The position numbers and the translations under genes were made by a program. A DNA stretch of 64,000 nucleotides from Palaemon carinicauda (taxonomy: Eukaryota; Arthropoda; Malacostraca; Decapoda; Palaemonidae): the NCBI RefSeq assembly GCF_036898095.1, contig NC_090736.1, positions 11,988,184 through 12,052,183 on the forward strand, given 5' to 3'. Under the pieces are notes generated by a model that was given only the letters and a program-made list of their open reading frames with translations, was not told the DNA's origin and searched no databases. The number at the start of each line of letters is the position of its first letter. Positions within the stretch are counted from its first letter, which is position 1. Positions 29,831-41,600 of the stretch are shown here, piece by piece.

Positions 29831-31289
29831 GTGTGCTGTAGTTTATCTCACTCGGTAAACTATTTAAATATTATTAATATTATTGCATTATAGCTTAGGA
29901 TAGACAAGCTAGAAAGGAACTAGGAAAGACACATACTTGTATTTCCTGTCCAGTCAATTGATGTGACCTCCCCCAAAATTAAAACCTAGAGTTTTCCTAT
30001 TCAGGAAACCCAGGGAAGGGTTCTGACCGCTAGAGGTAGATAAGTGTTAGTTAACACTGACCTTTCCCAAGGTTTTAATAATGTGGGTCAATGGTAACTG
30101 ATCATCTATCAGTTTATTGAAAGAAATCTTTGTTTCAATATATAATTGGTCTCAACAAAGGACTGTGAAAGGACACACAGAGTATGTTGGAAAATAACTA
30201 CTGTATAATATATACTATAGTTTTCTGTCTGCAGAATGAGCTATACTGCAAATATACAGGCTACTGTATAATCATATACTTGTAGAACATGCCGGCTAGG
30301 CTAGCACCTGGCGGTACGATCCAGCCTGCTGGGATTGTACCCGGCGGCAACGATGCCGGCTGGGGTAGTGCCCAGCGGCACCAACCTGGCCGGCATCAGC
30401 TGGCCAGGCTAGCACCCGGCAGCACCAGCCCAGCCGGTGTCTAGCTGGCTGAGGTAGTGGCCGGCGGCACAGATGCTGGCCGGGTTATTACTTGGCGGCA
30501 CTAGCTGACAGATAGAGAGAAAGCATGGAGTGAAGGGTGCCTTATTAATTGTATGTTAACAGTAAATAAGGGTGTAAGTACTTGATCTTACTGCCTTCCT
30601 CCAGAAGGAGAGTTCAAATGGAAGGGTATGTGGATGGCAGTCCAAGAGAGGACTGAAGAACACACTACAGAATAGGGGTCTCCCACCGGCAGCCGGCCTA
30701 GCCGGCACAGCTTTTCCCAGAGCCTTGCGTCCATAAGGGAAGGCTGAACGACTAAACAGCTGCTATGTAGGAGTCCCAGCCGGCCCCACAACCCACCTCA
30801 AGCGACGAGATTGTAGGACGACGGCCAAAGGGTTGCGATGGCTAGGCCATCGTCAAAGGACAGAGGGGGTAGGGGAAAGGGTCCTGTATGAAGTGTGGAA
30901 AGAGGCGAATTCGTTCAGGCTAACTAAATAACACATCCGTTACGAATGACATTCATGCTATTAAAACTGGGAAAGTCGTTCAGGCTAACTAAATAACACA
31001 TGCGTTATGAATGACAGCGCCCATGGCGCCTCCGGTGAAGGCGAAGCTCCAACTCTTAAAATTAATCTAATTTCACTGTGAGGCAGGAGCTAAAATTTAT
31101 ACACTGTAAAGATCAATTACTCAACTTTCCAGAGGCAGAAGAGGCTGGAGATTGCATTATAAATCCAGAAAAAACCAAAGCGTAACGAGAGAGCAACAGG
31201 GAAAATCACCGTGCGAGACCGCTACAACTAAAGGAATAGCATGCTGGGTTGACTACAGTGCCATCTAGATACCCTTCAGTAGTACGAGA
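29831..31289 (-). other. Leader of element G, possibly with an intron
   Basis: No long frame. A candidate donor AGGCA|GTAAGATC lies at about 30590 on the minus strand and would pair with the acceptor at about 29821 to remove roughly 770 bp, including the minisatellite at 30290-30515. A repeated 'GTTCAGGCTAACTAAATAAC' occurs at 30915 and 30973. No promoter motif is called. Confidence 0.35.
30290..30515. repeat. GC-rich degenerate minisatellite in element G
   Basis: About seven imperfect units of roughly 32 bp built on 'GCCGGCTGGGGTAGTGCCCA' + 'GCGGCACC'. Strongly GC-rich against AT-rich flanks. Confidence 0.7.
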
Positions 31290-31590
31290 GGAAAGGGTAC
31301 CTTGATAACGGCTCCCCTTCTAAATTTGCCACCCCCCTCGAAGTGAAAACGCTATTCGGGGTGAAGATCGCTGTGTCGTATCAAGCATACGTCCGCTGAT
31401 TATGCGATATCCTTGAGAGAAATTTAAGGATATTCGTGCCAGGAGTTAGAATTCTGGAGACCTAACGGTTAGTTCTCTGGGAATAACACTGAAGCCAAAT
31501 ATCCCTTAAAAAGCTACCTTAAGGAACCTTCCATCAGGATGACATGGCTATCTCACCCAAAAATAGATTTTTCGCTTGCTCAAAATCCGT
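31290..31590 (-). repeat. 5' inverted terminal repeat of element G
   Basis: Ends outward with 'CCATCAGGATGACATGGCTA' and 'TCTCACCCAAAAATAGATTT', nearly the same as H termini and ICR (41993-42060). The inner part 'GCATACGTCCGCTGATTATG' parallels 'GGATACGTCCCTGATTATAT' at 47757. Confidence 0.65.
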
Positions 31591-33204
31591 TAATTGGTTA
31601 CTAGGCAACTCCACTACTTGACAGTGTTACATGCTGCTTTGAGGCAAGCTTTACCTCTCTCCTGGTCATCCTCTCAAGAGGCTGACTTACCCTTGCTGCT
31701 GTACAATCACGGATTGCTCCACACTGGATTACCTTGCCAGTGCTTTCTGTGATTTGTTGTGCCCTGCCTAGTGTTACTATATATGATGGTTGCCCTTGTG
31801 GCACTTTCACGAGTCGGGTTGAGATAGATCTGCATTCCCTGTGTCCGAGGTAAGTGGTGTTCCATAGAATCCTCATGTGAATATTGTAGGGAGTGACCAT
31901 TCTCTAGATAGGAGATACTGTATGTCATTCCCGTTGTAAGAAACAATCTAAAAGGAATCGTTCCCCTTCCTTGTCTTTCTTGGACAGCAAGAAGTGGAAG
32001 CTCATTTCTGCAATGCATGATATTCCCCACTTAGTTCTTCCTTTTCTGGAGCCCTCGGGTTTCCTCGGCATCGCTCACCTCGTAGGAATTCTCTAGGGTC
32101 ATCTCAGAGATCCCTATTAGTTATTCTTATGGTTTTTGGAAATCCTCTTAGGGTCCACAACTCGGGCTTTATTGGTTTGTTCGATTTTTGAAAGCAGAAC
32201 TACCTCATTGGGGAAGGCTAAAGTCTTCACTGTGTTCACTAGTGTGTCAACAACATGTATCACTGTACTGCAGCGTACACAGGCAATGTCTTTACACGTC
32301 GCCATTGACCACTTTCTGACGTCAGAACGCGTCACCATTCCAGCACGTGAGCGTATTCTTCGACGCAATGACTATGAAGTATTCCATGTCCCAGAAACGT
32401 ACGACCAGATCGGGCTATCCCCCAGCCATGTAAACATGTTGACGTTACTCACAATTGTGTATCTTTGTCAACTCAGGTTGACTACCAGGGAGCCTCTATC
32501 TCTAGAACCCACTTACCTTGTTTGGATCCTACTTATCCATCTTCGAGATGTTATAACAACGACAACCCACTGTTTCACCAAATTCTATGCAAGCTGATAT
32601 CTTGCCAATTGTTCATACTACTTCGGAGATTACACACACTTTGTAGCAACCATAAGTAATTTTCAGCAGAATCAGGAGAGAAAAAGGGCAATATAACCAT
32701 TAACCCCTTTTCCTCGAGTGGTTCCCTCATCCACTCAAAATTACGTACCAACTGAAGAGCATCTCGGACACGCCCTGTGTGCCTTTCCTCGGAGAGGTCC
32801 TTTTCATCTCGGATCAAGCTCTGAGAAAGTTTCTTGCTGCTTATAGAGATAGAGCGCCTTACCAGGGGAGTGAATGATTGCTCCCAATCTTTCCATGTCC
32901 CATTTCCTCATCATTCGTGTAATGATAACCGAGAAAGTTAGGACTTGCAAGGATGCATTGAATCTTCTGGCATTGTTCCAAAGTCAGAACCTCCCTATAC
33001 TCCTAAACAAGAAACAAATCATGAAGACTTGTTCTATAATCAAAAAATTGCCCCTGAGAATTTTTTCAAGTTTAGCAGATCATCGAAATTACCTCCCTAT
33101 CACTTTCTCGTCAGAAGTTCTTTGTTGATTCTGAGACTCACCCAAGTCCTCTACCATTTGATCCTAACCTTGCCATCTGGTAACTAGTGTACTGAGCGAC
33201 AGGT
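31591..33204. other. Unclassified sequence with decayed coding-like frames
   Basis: Several medium frames on both strands (up to 153 codons at 32136-32597) but none with recognisable motifs. The composition is less AT-rich than true intergenic DNA here, and stops are spread as in decayed retroelement genes. A DIRS or other retroelement leader/gag remnant is possible. I cannot support a product. Confidence 0.3.
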
Positions 33205-33925
33205 TGGCCAGCCTGCCTTCCTCTTACTCTGCATCCGAAATGCAGAACATGAAAGTTGCTGCCATGTAGGTCATAAGTAGTAGGTTGGCGAGGGGACCAG
33301 CCACCTGTTGAAATACTACCACTTTTGAGTTATGGGTTCTTTGACTGGGCAGACAGTTACTTCGTTGGATCTCATTTTTTGGTTACAGTTCATTTTCCCT
33401 TTGGCTACACATACACCGAATAGTCTGGCCTATTCTTTACATATTCTCCTCTCTCTTCATACACCTGACAACACCAAGATTACCAAACCATTCTTATTCA
33501 CCCAAGGGGTTAACTACTGCACTGTAATTGTTCAGTGGCCACTGTCCTCTTGGTGAGGGTAGAAGAGACTCTTTAGCTATAGAAAACAGCTCTTCTAGTA
33601 GAAGGACACTCCAAAATCAAACCATTGTTCTCTATTCTTGGGTAGTGCCATAGCCTCTGTATTATGGTCTTCCACTGTCTTGGGTTAGAGTTCTCTTGCT
33701 GGATGGTATACTTGGGCACACTATTCCATCTTATTTCTCTTCCGCTTATTTTGTCAAAGTTTTCATAGTTTATATAGGAAATATTTTAGTGTCACTGTTC
33801 TTGAAATATTTTATTTTTTCTCTTCCTTTACTCACTGGGCTATTTTCCCTTTTGGGGGCCCCTGGGCTAATAGCATCCTGCTTTTTCAACGAGTTGTAGC
33901 TTAGCAAGTAATAATAATGATAATG
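33205..33925 (+). repeat. Dispersed repeat of about 700 bp with (AAT)n tail
   Basis: Contains 'GGGGTTAACTACTGCACTGT', 'TTCCACTGTCTTGGGTTAGA', 'GGGCTATTTTCCCTTTTGGG' and ends with 'AGCTTAGCAAGTAATAATAA'. I recall this family as very common in decapod crustacean sequence, from memory and not verified. Partial copies in the opposite orientation are at 59017-59110 and 60030-60220, which shows within the window that it is dispersed. No coding capacity. Confidence 0.7.
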
Positions 33926-35227
33926 ATAATGTCTGTTATTCAGGCATCTTCCTGAATTGATCACTGGATAGGAGCAGCATCTCATTTTGCAGTGACAGAA
34001 GATATGAAGAATGAGGACGTTAAACAGTTCAAAGATCTTTCAAGATCTAAAGACAAAGCTCTGGAGTGTCTCCAACAGATTTTTCCTTGTAGAGCAACTG
34101 TATTCTTAGCCCATTCACAACAGTGACGTTCTCTGAACGTCAAAACATACCAGAAACAATACAACCCATGTTATCATACCAGTTATATCATTTGCAAATA
34201 TAAACCATATGGAAGTTAAAATCACGCTTATATGCTTCAAAGAGCACAGCACATGGTTGTATATCGCACCTAGGATATTTAACTGAAAAAGCACCTCCCT
34301 CCTTGATATAAGCCCCTCCTTTTTTCGGTCAACGAACGATGAACGGGATTTTCGCCTTTATTCTTGATAGTGTAATGGATATTTTAGGGTGTTTTTGTTA
34401 CCACACATAATCACGCCACTCTTTAACCAATAGCAACATTCCCTATGAGAGGCATTACTCTAAACCCCTTTTGGCACCCCCCTTCTTAGACTTAGCAATC
34501 CTCACATCTCACCCTACCACCAACTGAAACACTTCCAATTGTAGACTTTATTCATGATTATGTAAGGTTTTTTTTTTTTTTTTTTTGTATTTCTATGTTG
34601 GTGTACTATGAAATCATGTTAAAAGCATTCTCTTACCTGTGTTGCTCTCTCTCTCTCTCCCCTCAGCACCCCGTCTGACTACCAACAATGACACCACCCA
34701 ACACACTAACCATGTAAAGTTGCTGAAAGCTCTGTTTGGTCGAATTCCGTCACAAACATATCTAAAATCACACCACATTATTTTCATGATATAGATAATT
34801 ACCCAAAAATTACTCAGTCCATATAAATCTTCCCTTTTTTTCTCCTTGCATCATTTACTTGCATTTCACAGATCTTAGGAAATTTCTTCAATGTTTTATC
34901 ACTGATCACATTTGTAACCCTGATAGATGTAAAAACCATGACACAAAGTTATTGATTTTTTATTATTTTATTCCTTATTTTCTCAACTATCATTTTACAA
35001 AAATATAATTTTCATGTCTTAGATACATAATACATTTGATATTAGTGTAGTCCATCGGTTTCATGAGTATAAGTTAGCCTACTATCATTATTTTAATTTA
35101 TTGACATTTTACACAGTATTTGTTGTGTGAACGTGTCATACCATAAAACGGAGTTATCCATTTCACACTGTCACACATAAGGTTGGGCAACAGAAAGCAA
35201 GGTTTTTTGTTTAATTTACAAAATTTA

Positions 35228-35228
<1 letters not shown>
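33926..35228. other. Intergenic AT-rich DNA, nothing recognised
   Basis: Only short random frames, a T-run at 34567-34586 and CT-rich tracts. No exon, RNA gene or repeat supported. Confidence 0.45.

Positions 35229-35309
<81 letters not shown>
35229..35309. repeat. (CT)n microsatellite upstream of LINE copy 1
   Basis: About 80 bp of pure CT ending at 35308. The LINE 3' fragment begins within 30 bp of its end. Confidence 0.95.
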
Positions 35310-35312
<3 letters not shown>

Positions 35313-35329
35313 GAAACAAAGACACTGAC

Positions 35330-35860
35330 CTCTTCTAGAATACGGAGTCCAATTCAGGGCTTCAAGTATTCAGAAGGGTATAGATACACTGTAAGCAGTA
35401 CAAGCTAGGGCCTAAGCAGTACAAGCTAGGGCCACCAAACCAGTTCCAACACTAATGCAATTTGGATACAGACGAAGGATGGAACGGTTGAACGTATTTG
35501 ATCTACAAACTCGATGACTAAGGGGTCAGTTAATAGAGGCATTCAAAATTCTTAAAGGAATAACAAATGTAGATTACAACAACCTGATTACACTTTGCAC
35601 AAGTCAGTCCATAGGTAATGGATACAAACTGGAATTTGAAAAGATACAACACCACTCAATGTGGCAATTTCCTTACATACAAAATAGAAAATACTCTGAA
35701 TAGACTTCCAGCAGATGTAGTCAACAGTAAATAGTTCAAGAGTAAGTTAGACAAAATCATAAGTACTTTCTAAATGCTTAAAGAAAATTGTTCTACAAAA
35801 GAACAAGTGGAGTCTTCATGGATGGACCAAAAAGTCTTTAAACATCCAAAATCCTTTCAA
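35330..35860 (+). mobile_element. CR1/L2-like LINE, 5'-truncated copy 1 (3' end)
   Basis: Homologous to 48270-48790. The decayed RT C-terminal region reads 'RRRMERLNVFDLQT'-like sequence near 35478-35515, then 'LIEAFKILKGITNVDYNNLI' (35526-35587), and ends in non-coding sequence ending 'ATCCTTTCAACACACAC'. 'GCAGTACAAGCTAGGGC' is tandemly duplicated (35395 and 35416). Ends at an (AC)n(CT)n tract. Confidence 0.75.
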
Positions 35861-35876
35861 CACACACACACACACA

Positions 35877-35962
<86 letters not shown>

Positions 35963-36014
35963 AACCTGGCAGTTTGTTGAGGCGAGAGAGTGCGTGATGC
36001 GATGAAGTGGGGGC

Positions 36015-36045
<31 letters not shown>
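35860..36045. repeat. (AC)n(CT)n microsatellites between two LINE copies
   Basis: (AC)10 at 35860-35878, (CT)n at 35879-35959 and a shorter (CT)n at 36017-36045, separated by a 57-bp unique unit that is repeated after the second CT tract. Confidence 0.95.
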
Positions 36046-36048
<3 letters not shown>

Positions 36049-36102
36049 AACCTGGCAGTTTGTTGAGGCGAGAGAGTGCGTGATGCGATGAAGTGGGGGC
36101 CG
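35960..36102 (+). repeat. 57-bp direct repeat separated by (CT)n
   Basis: 'GATAACCTGGCAGTTTGTTG' through 'GATGAAGTGGGGGCCG' occurs identically at 35960-36016 and 36046-36102. The unit plus CT tract behaves as one 86-bp duplication. It may be the 5' start of LINE copy 2. Confidence 0.9.
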
Positions 36103-37049
36103 ATGGCGACCGGGAGTTTTTATTTTTTCCAACCCCGCAGGTTTAATCTTGCCACGAAGACCAGCTCTGAGCATCCAGACTAGGACTGGACCACTATTAA
36201 CTCTACTTCATTTTTATATTTCTATTTTTCTTTTCTTAACCTTTCTATCCAAACTCCCAACTTCCAATATCTCCTGGCCTAAATAAAAATGTGAAAAGAA
36301 TATAAGAAAGAAGGAAAGGAATAAAAAAACATTAGATATTTAGATACAATGGCTATTTATGACTATACTATACACATAGACATTAAGGTGCTCAAAGCTA
36401 CCTCATGCATCAGAGCAGAGGCTTTGGAACCTCTATAAACAATGCTAGGAACTCGCTCACAGGTTTCGAGAGACCATGACTGAGGAATCCCAGGGTGACA
36501 GGGGACGCAAGAATGGAATAGTACTATTAGTGCCCTGTAACGCACATTCCTAACATGTCATAGCTGACCTCTCCCTGTGACCGACTTCTTACAAAATAGG
36601 CTCAACTGCTCATTAGGTTGACATAGCTTTTATGCCTTTTTGTTTTTTTGGCCAACCAAATACCCAGTTGCTGCCTCTTGTTAATAGTCAGTAGTACCCA
36701 AGAGTTCAGCTATTCTTGGATGTCTTGAAATCCCAGTAATCGATGGATTCCGCTGTCATTCCTGGAGAGAAAACAGTCTTCTGCCTTTTGCTGCTTAGTT
36801 GGGAGCTGCAACATGTCAGGGACAGCCCAACTTTGAGAAGACATAACTGTTGGTTTGGGAGCACTTAATGGGAGGTTAGGGGCAGTAAAGATGAAAAGTC
36901 GCCTAGGATTAAGTGGATTCAACAGCAGATTGGTAACTATCATCCCCCCCCCTCTTTCTACACTAGTGGTCACAAAGCTAATAATTACAGAAGTTATTAG
37001 CTGAGATTTCCAAATAGATACGCTTTAGACAATATCACATAAATTGAAA
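36103..37049 (+). other. Probable 5' UTR of the LINE, no gene
   Basis: AT-rich sequence without a supported frame between the 57-bp repeat and the ORF1 remnant. Whether all of it belongs to the LINE is not shown by the sequence. C-run near 36945. Confidence 0.35.
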
Positions 37050-37742
37050 ATGAGTGAGAAACTAAAGTTGAAGCACAAATGTGCAAAATGCCAAATAAAC
37101 AAATGGTGCATAGACTTCAAAGAAGGGTGCGCTGCAAACCTACACCGTAATAGTGCATGCCTGTTCTGTTAGTAGGAACAGGAAATACAAAAGTTGAAAA
37201 ATGAAAACCAAGAACTGAAAAAGCAATTGATAGAGATCATGTCCAAGTTCCAACAGTTAGAAATAGGAAACAAAGAAGTCATAGATAATGTGGTAGAAAA
37301 GGGTTTAGTATCCAAGAAAAACAAAATAAGGTAGTAAAGTCAAGGACAGAACAAAGAGAGGAAATAACCAACAAAAAAGAGTTCATAAAACCCACTAGAG
37401 GAAGAGTAGCTAAGGCCAAGAAGACTCAAAAGCCTAGAATTGTAACTGCTACCAAAAACAGATTAACCTCCCTAGCAGAGGAAGAGGAAGATGAGACATT
37501 AATTGGAGCACTTCGGTCTCAAAAATAGTTGAAGGCTCATGTCCTATCTAGATGCCAACGCACAGAAGATAGAAGAAGTGGTCAGTAAAACTACAACAGA
37601 GAGCAAGAAGACGACTATAATTGTTCAGGCAATCGGAAATTACCAATTCCTAAGAAAGGATACAGATGGACAAACAGAACCTTCTGAGAAACAGCTAGAA
37701 AAAACTTCAAAAGGGGTAGAAATAAGACTAATAATACTATAG
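37050..37742 (+). pseudogene. LINE ORF1 remnant with zinc-finger-like start
   Basis: From about 37050 the + strand reads 'MSEKLKLKHKCAKCQINKWC', then Cys and His residues to 'ACLFC' where stops occur, giving a C-x2-C ... H ... C-x2-C-like pattern. This is followed by a coiled-coil-like 'EIQKLKNENQELKKQLIEIM'. The 3' part reads in another frame at 37539-37742. ORF1 proteins of CR1/L2-type LINEs are RNA-binding chaperones with such a layout. Confidence 0.55.
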
Positions 37743-38149
37743 TTATTATTCTCCCAAGACTCAAGCCACTTCACCTTCTGTTAAGTCATAATGATAAAAG
37801 AAAGGCCTAAGGCCACATGCTAGAAAAAAAAAGTTGAATTTATAGATCTTTGGGATACCTACGCAAGAGAAATTTATATGAAAGACGGAATACGCTTTTT
37901 GTAAAGAAGGCAAGAAAGTATACAGAAACCAACTCAATATCGTCCCGTACAATTACCTAAACACAGTAGACCAAGAACAAACTAGACCCTTAGAAAATCC
38001 TCCAACAACAAATAGAGGAAATTTGGTAGAAAACTTGGATAATGCAGATAAAACTAAAACACTATTAAATCAGAGAAACCAGCAAAGCCAATGAGGAAAA
38101 CAAAAAAAGATAGAAAACTTACTCAGAGGGGCACAATTCAATGCTTAGT

Positions 38150-38770
38150 CAGTTAGAAACAAAATGTAAAACTTCAGTGCAATTATAACTAGTGAGAGAC
38201 TAGATGTCAGAGGCATTACCGAGACTTAGATTCAAGAAAAAACAAAGGACTTTATCGGAGAATATGAAATCCCAGGTATCAAGGTTTTTAAGAAGGATTG
38301 CCTTGCCAAAAAAGGTAGAGGGGTAATGCTCCTTATCAAGAATCACCTAAACCCCATAGAAATTAAATTAGAAACCAAATGTGAAGTGACAGGTGCAAAT
38401 ATCAACACCCTAGAAAAAAACATGTCCATATTGATAATATACAGTACAGACCTCCACATTTAAACACAAGAACTGGACGAAGAGCTGTATAGACAACTTG
38501 AACAAGAAGTTAACAATAAGGTAGCTGTCCTTATGGGAGACTTCAATGCAGCAGTATACTGGGACACTATGAATTCTACACCATACACAGAGGGACAGGG
38601 TACTAGAATTTGTCAACAATGAATTCCTCTATCAGTGGGTGGATAAACCAACTAGGGGAATTAACATACTAGGTATGAGCTAACAACAGAAGAAAATGTA
38701 TCCAGGGTTTCGGTTGGCAAAAATATTGGCAAAAGTGACCACAGAATACTTAGGTTTTAGGTAAATATTC
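38150..38770 (+). pseudogene. LINE apurinic-like endonuclease remnant
   Basis: 'LDVRGITET' near 38200, then 'DFIGEYEIPGIKVFKKDC' and 'KGRGVMLLIKNHLNP'. The hallmark 'VLMGDFNAAVYWDT' near 38525-38565 carries the Gly-Asp-Phe-Asn motif of the endonuclease. After a frameshift come 'RVLEFVNNEFLYQWVDKPTR' (38600-38660) and 'KSDHRILRF' near 38730. Several stops. Confidence 0.7.
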
Positions 38771-39229
38771 CCCATCTAAAAGAAAAATTGTAAAAAAAAG
38801 AAGCTAGACTACAGACATAGTAACTGGATAAAACTGAAGTAATACACCAAGAATTTAGAATACAACGAAACGGAACATAGATATGCAATGGGACTCCTTT
38901 GTAGAAATATATAAAGAAAAAAGGGCTAAATGTATACTGCATAGAAAAATGTTACTAAATGGAGCTTCACAACCTAAGTGGTTCAACAGATAAATAGCCA
39001 ATGCAATAAGAAGCAGAGACAGGAAACATGAATCAGTAGGTCCACAGCCATCAATTCTTGAAATTTCTGATCACAAGAAAAGCCAAAAAGTAGATATACT
39101 AGTTAGAAATGCCAAGATTAATGAAGATAAAAGAGTGGCATCAGCTAGTAAAGAGAACACTAAAGAATTATAAGCATATGTAAACAGTAGAAAGCATGTC
39201 AAAAGCATTAGCCCATAAGAGACTTGGGG

Positions 39230-39977
39230 GCCCGTAATCTTACAACAATTGATTTGGAAAAAGCCCAACTGGTGAATGCATATTTCACAACCGTATTCAA
39301 TAGGGAAGAATGAACGACCCTCCCCGAACCAGCTATCAAATATGAAGGGCCACAACCGATAAATAGAATTACATTTACAATGGATGTCTAAAATAAAATA
39401 AAAGGACTCGGTAAGTCTAAGGCACCAGGTCCAGATTATATTCATTTAAAAGAGATTATAGAACTAGAAGAAGAGGTAACCCAACTCTTTAACAAAATGT
39501 TCCCAAAGACCGCCAACAAAAGAAAGGCACCACAAGGATGGAAACTAGGCAATGTTCTTCCAATCTACATGAAGGAACCAGAAGACGGACCTGGCACTTA
39601 CAGACCTGCGTGTCTAACTTCAGTGCCTTGCAAGATTTTTTAATCGACTTTGACAAAAGAGACTATCTTTTGGAATTTTTCCAAATATTTAGCATTTATG
39701 ACAAAAGAAGGGCAATAGACATCATGTATCTAGAGTTTCAAAAGGCTTTTGACAAAGTTCCTCATGAAAAATTAATGGTCAAAATTAGAGCTCTAGGCAT
39801 TACTAGTGAGCTAGCTGAATGGATTGAAGATTGGCTAACAAACAGAAAACAGAGTTGTAGTTAATGGAGAAGCTTCAGAGTGGGCAGCTGTTACAAGCGG
39901 AGTACCTTGAGGATCTGTCCTTGGTTCATTGCTATTTCTGATCTACATTAATGACATAGACTCAGGGTTAACTATAG
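39230..39977 (+). pseudogene. LINE reverse transcriptase, N-terminal two thirds
   Basis: 'GLGKSKAPGPDYIHLKEI' near 39408-39460, 'GNVLPIYMKEPEDGPGTYRP' at 39549-39607 and 'MYLEFQKAFDKVPHEKLMVK' at 39724-39783 (RT motif A, with the catalytic Asp in FDKVP). Then 'VTSGVP' - stop - 'GSVLGSLLFLIYINDIDSGL' near 39890-39970 (motif B). The frame is cut at 39977 by the foldback insertion before the catalytic FADD box. At least two stops besides. Confidence 0.75.
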
Positions 39978-40138
39978 TCTATTTTTTATAGAGGTGCATA
40001 TTTGCACTGACTCACAGGGGTGCCCTTTTAGCTCGGAAAGGTTCCTGATACCTGATTGGTCGGAAGTATTTTTGTCCGAACACCTTCATTGTTCTCGAAT
40101 GATTACCAAGTAATGTGAATCAAAACTTATTTATTAAC

Positions 40139-40396
40139 CTATAGTTCTCCATCAGATATATGTTTTGTCAATAAACAATGTGAAAGAATAAATATATTAT
40201 AAAGAATCGTCTTGGTAAGTCTAAATTTAATAACACAATCCGCCGAAGTCAACGACAGCAGCTTGTTTTCGGATGCACGCTTTGTAATTTTGTAATTTTT
40301 CACATATTTTAACACAAATTGGGATAAATTACACTCAGCATAAGTTAAACATGTTATTATAAACTTTCTTTGAATACCAGAACTTACCAAAAACAT
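40139..40396 (-). other. 85-codon ORF in left foldback arm (mirrors right arm)
   Basis: Frame beginning 'MFLVSSGIQRKFIITCLTYA' and ending 'KHISDGEL'. Its mirror at 41153-41410 begins 'MFLVNSGIQRKFIITCLTYA'. No known domain. It could be a captured exon piece or chance. The conservation between arms only reflects the inverted duplication. Confidence 0.35.
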
Positions 40397-41152
40397 GGAA
40401 TTAATAAAACCCGATATTTGTGAAAACTTAAGGAGAGGTAAAAGAACAGCCTGTAGCGGCCTGGCGGAAAAACGATCCCTCCTGACTCGTAGACGCAGTT
40501 TGTTTTTTCTTTTGTAATATAGTTCGGCCTATTCCTTTCAGTTTAAATAGTCTTACATTGTTTCTCTTCGTATTATTTTGCTTAGTATTTTCCCACATTC
40601 CTGTTCCTCGCCTAATATCTATTTTCCCCGATATCCCTTCTTTCATATAGGCCTATGTGATATCCGCACTACGATTCCTTATGTTTTGTACCTTACGTCA
40701 GTATGTCAATAATAATAAAAACATAAATTTTATGCTGTGTAGCAAGTATAACCTATTCTGTAAAACTGAAATTAAGCATAGTATTTTTTTATTCCCGCCT
40801 CTGCACTATTTTAATGAGACTAGCACGCGCTTCCCTTCAAGCCATCACTTTCGACAGAGGATAAGAAATAAGGAATCGTAGTGCGGATATCCCATATATG
40901 AAAGAAGAGATATCGGGGAAAATAGATAGATATTAGGTGAGGAACAGGAATGTGGGAAAATACTAAGCAAAATAATACGAAGAGAGACAATGCAAGACTA
41001 TTTAAACTGAAAGGAATAGGCCGAACTATATTACGAAAGAAAAAAAAAAACTGCGTCTACGAGCCAGAAGGGATCGTTTTCCCGCCAGGCCGCTACAGGC
41101 TGTTCTTTAACCTCCCCATAAGTTTTCACAAATATCGGGTTTTATTAATTCC

Positions 41153-41410
41153 ATGTTTTTGGTAAATTCTGGTATTCAAAGAAAGTTTATAATAACATGT
41201 TTAACTTATGCTGAGTGTGATTTATCCCAATTTGTGTTAAAATATGTGAAAAATTACAAAATTACAAAGCGTGCATCCGAAAACAAGCTGCTGTCGTTGA
41301 CTTCGGCGGATTGTGTTATTAAATTTAGACTTACCAAGACGATTCTTTATAATATATTTATTCTTTCACATTGTTTATTGACAAAACATATATCTGATGG
41401 AGAAATATAG
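41153..41410 (+). other. 85-codon ORF in right foldback arm
   Basis: Mirror copy of 40396-40139, three residues different (S/N, N/D, L/I). It ends 'KHISDGEI'. No recognised function. Confidence 0.35.
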
Positions 41411-41600
41411 GTTAATAAATAAGTTTCGATTCACATTACTTGGTAATCATTCGAGAATAATGAAGGTGTTCGGACAAATATACTTCCGACCAATCAGGTA
41501 TCAGGAACCTTTCCGAGCTAAAAGGGCACCCCTGTGAGTCAGTGCAAATATGCACCGCTATAAAAAATAGAGTATAGTAGAATATCCCAATTTGCCGACT

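Larger units (their letters stand above)
24996..31590 (-). mobile_element. DIRS-like retrotransposon G (minus strand)
   Basis: On the minus strand, in order: 5' ITR (31590-31290), leader with a GC-rich minisatellite, gag, RT, RNase H and YR, ending near 24996. The 5' terminus 'GGGTGAGATAGCCATGTCAT' is the same family as element H. No ICR or 3' ITR is seen at the low-coordinate end, so the copy is 3'-truncated. Frames are longer than in A, D or E, suggesting a younger age. At least two frameshifts and an altered RT catalytic box make it inactive. Confidence 0.75.
39978..41572. mobile_element. 1.6-kb foldback (long inverted repeat) element
   Basis: Two arms of about 700 bp (39978-40680 and 40870-41572) are near-perfect inverted copies around a central loop of about 190 bp. 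The outer ends read 'TCTATTTTTTATAGAGGTGC' at the left and the complement at the right. The flanks share TATAG (39973-39977 and 41573-41577) as a probable target-site duplication. The LINE reading resumes on the other side. No transposase is encoded. Each arm contains the same 85-codon frame pointing toward the terminus (40396-40139 minus; 41153-41410 plus), with three residue differences. The superfamily cannot be assigned. Confidence 0.85.

Noticed and set aside
32136..32597. 153-codon + ORF
   Set aside because: No recognisable domain, and overlapping frames on both strands of similar length suggest chance in less AT-rich DNA.
35774..36174. Leu-Ser and Arg-Glu repeat ORFs, also at 48513-48960 and 62440-62840
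   Set aside because: Translations of (CT)n tracts next to LINE ends or alone.
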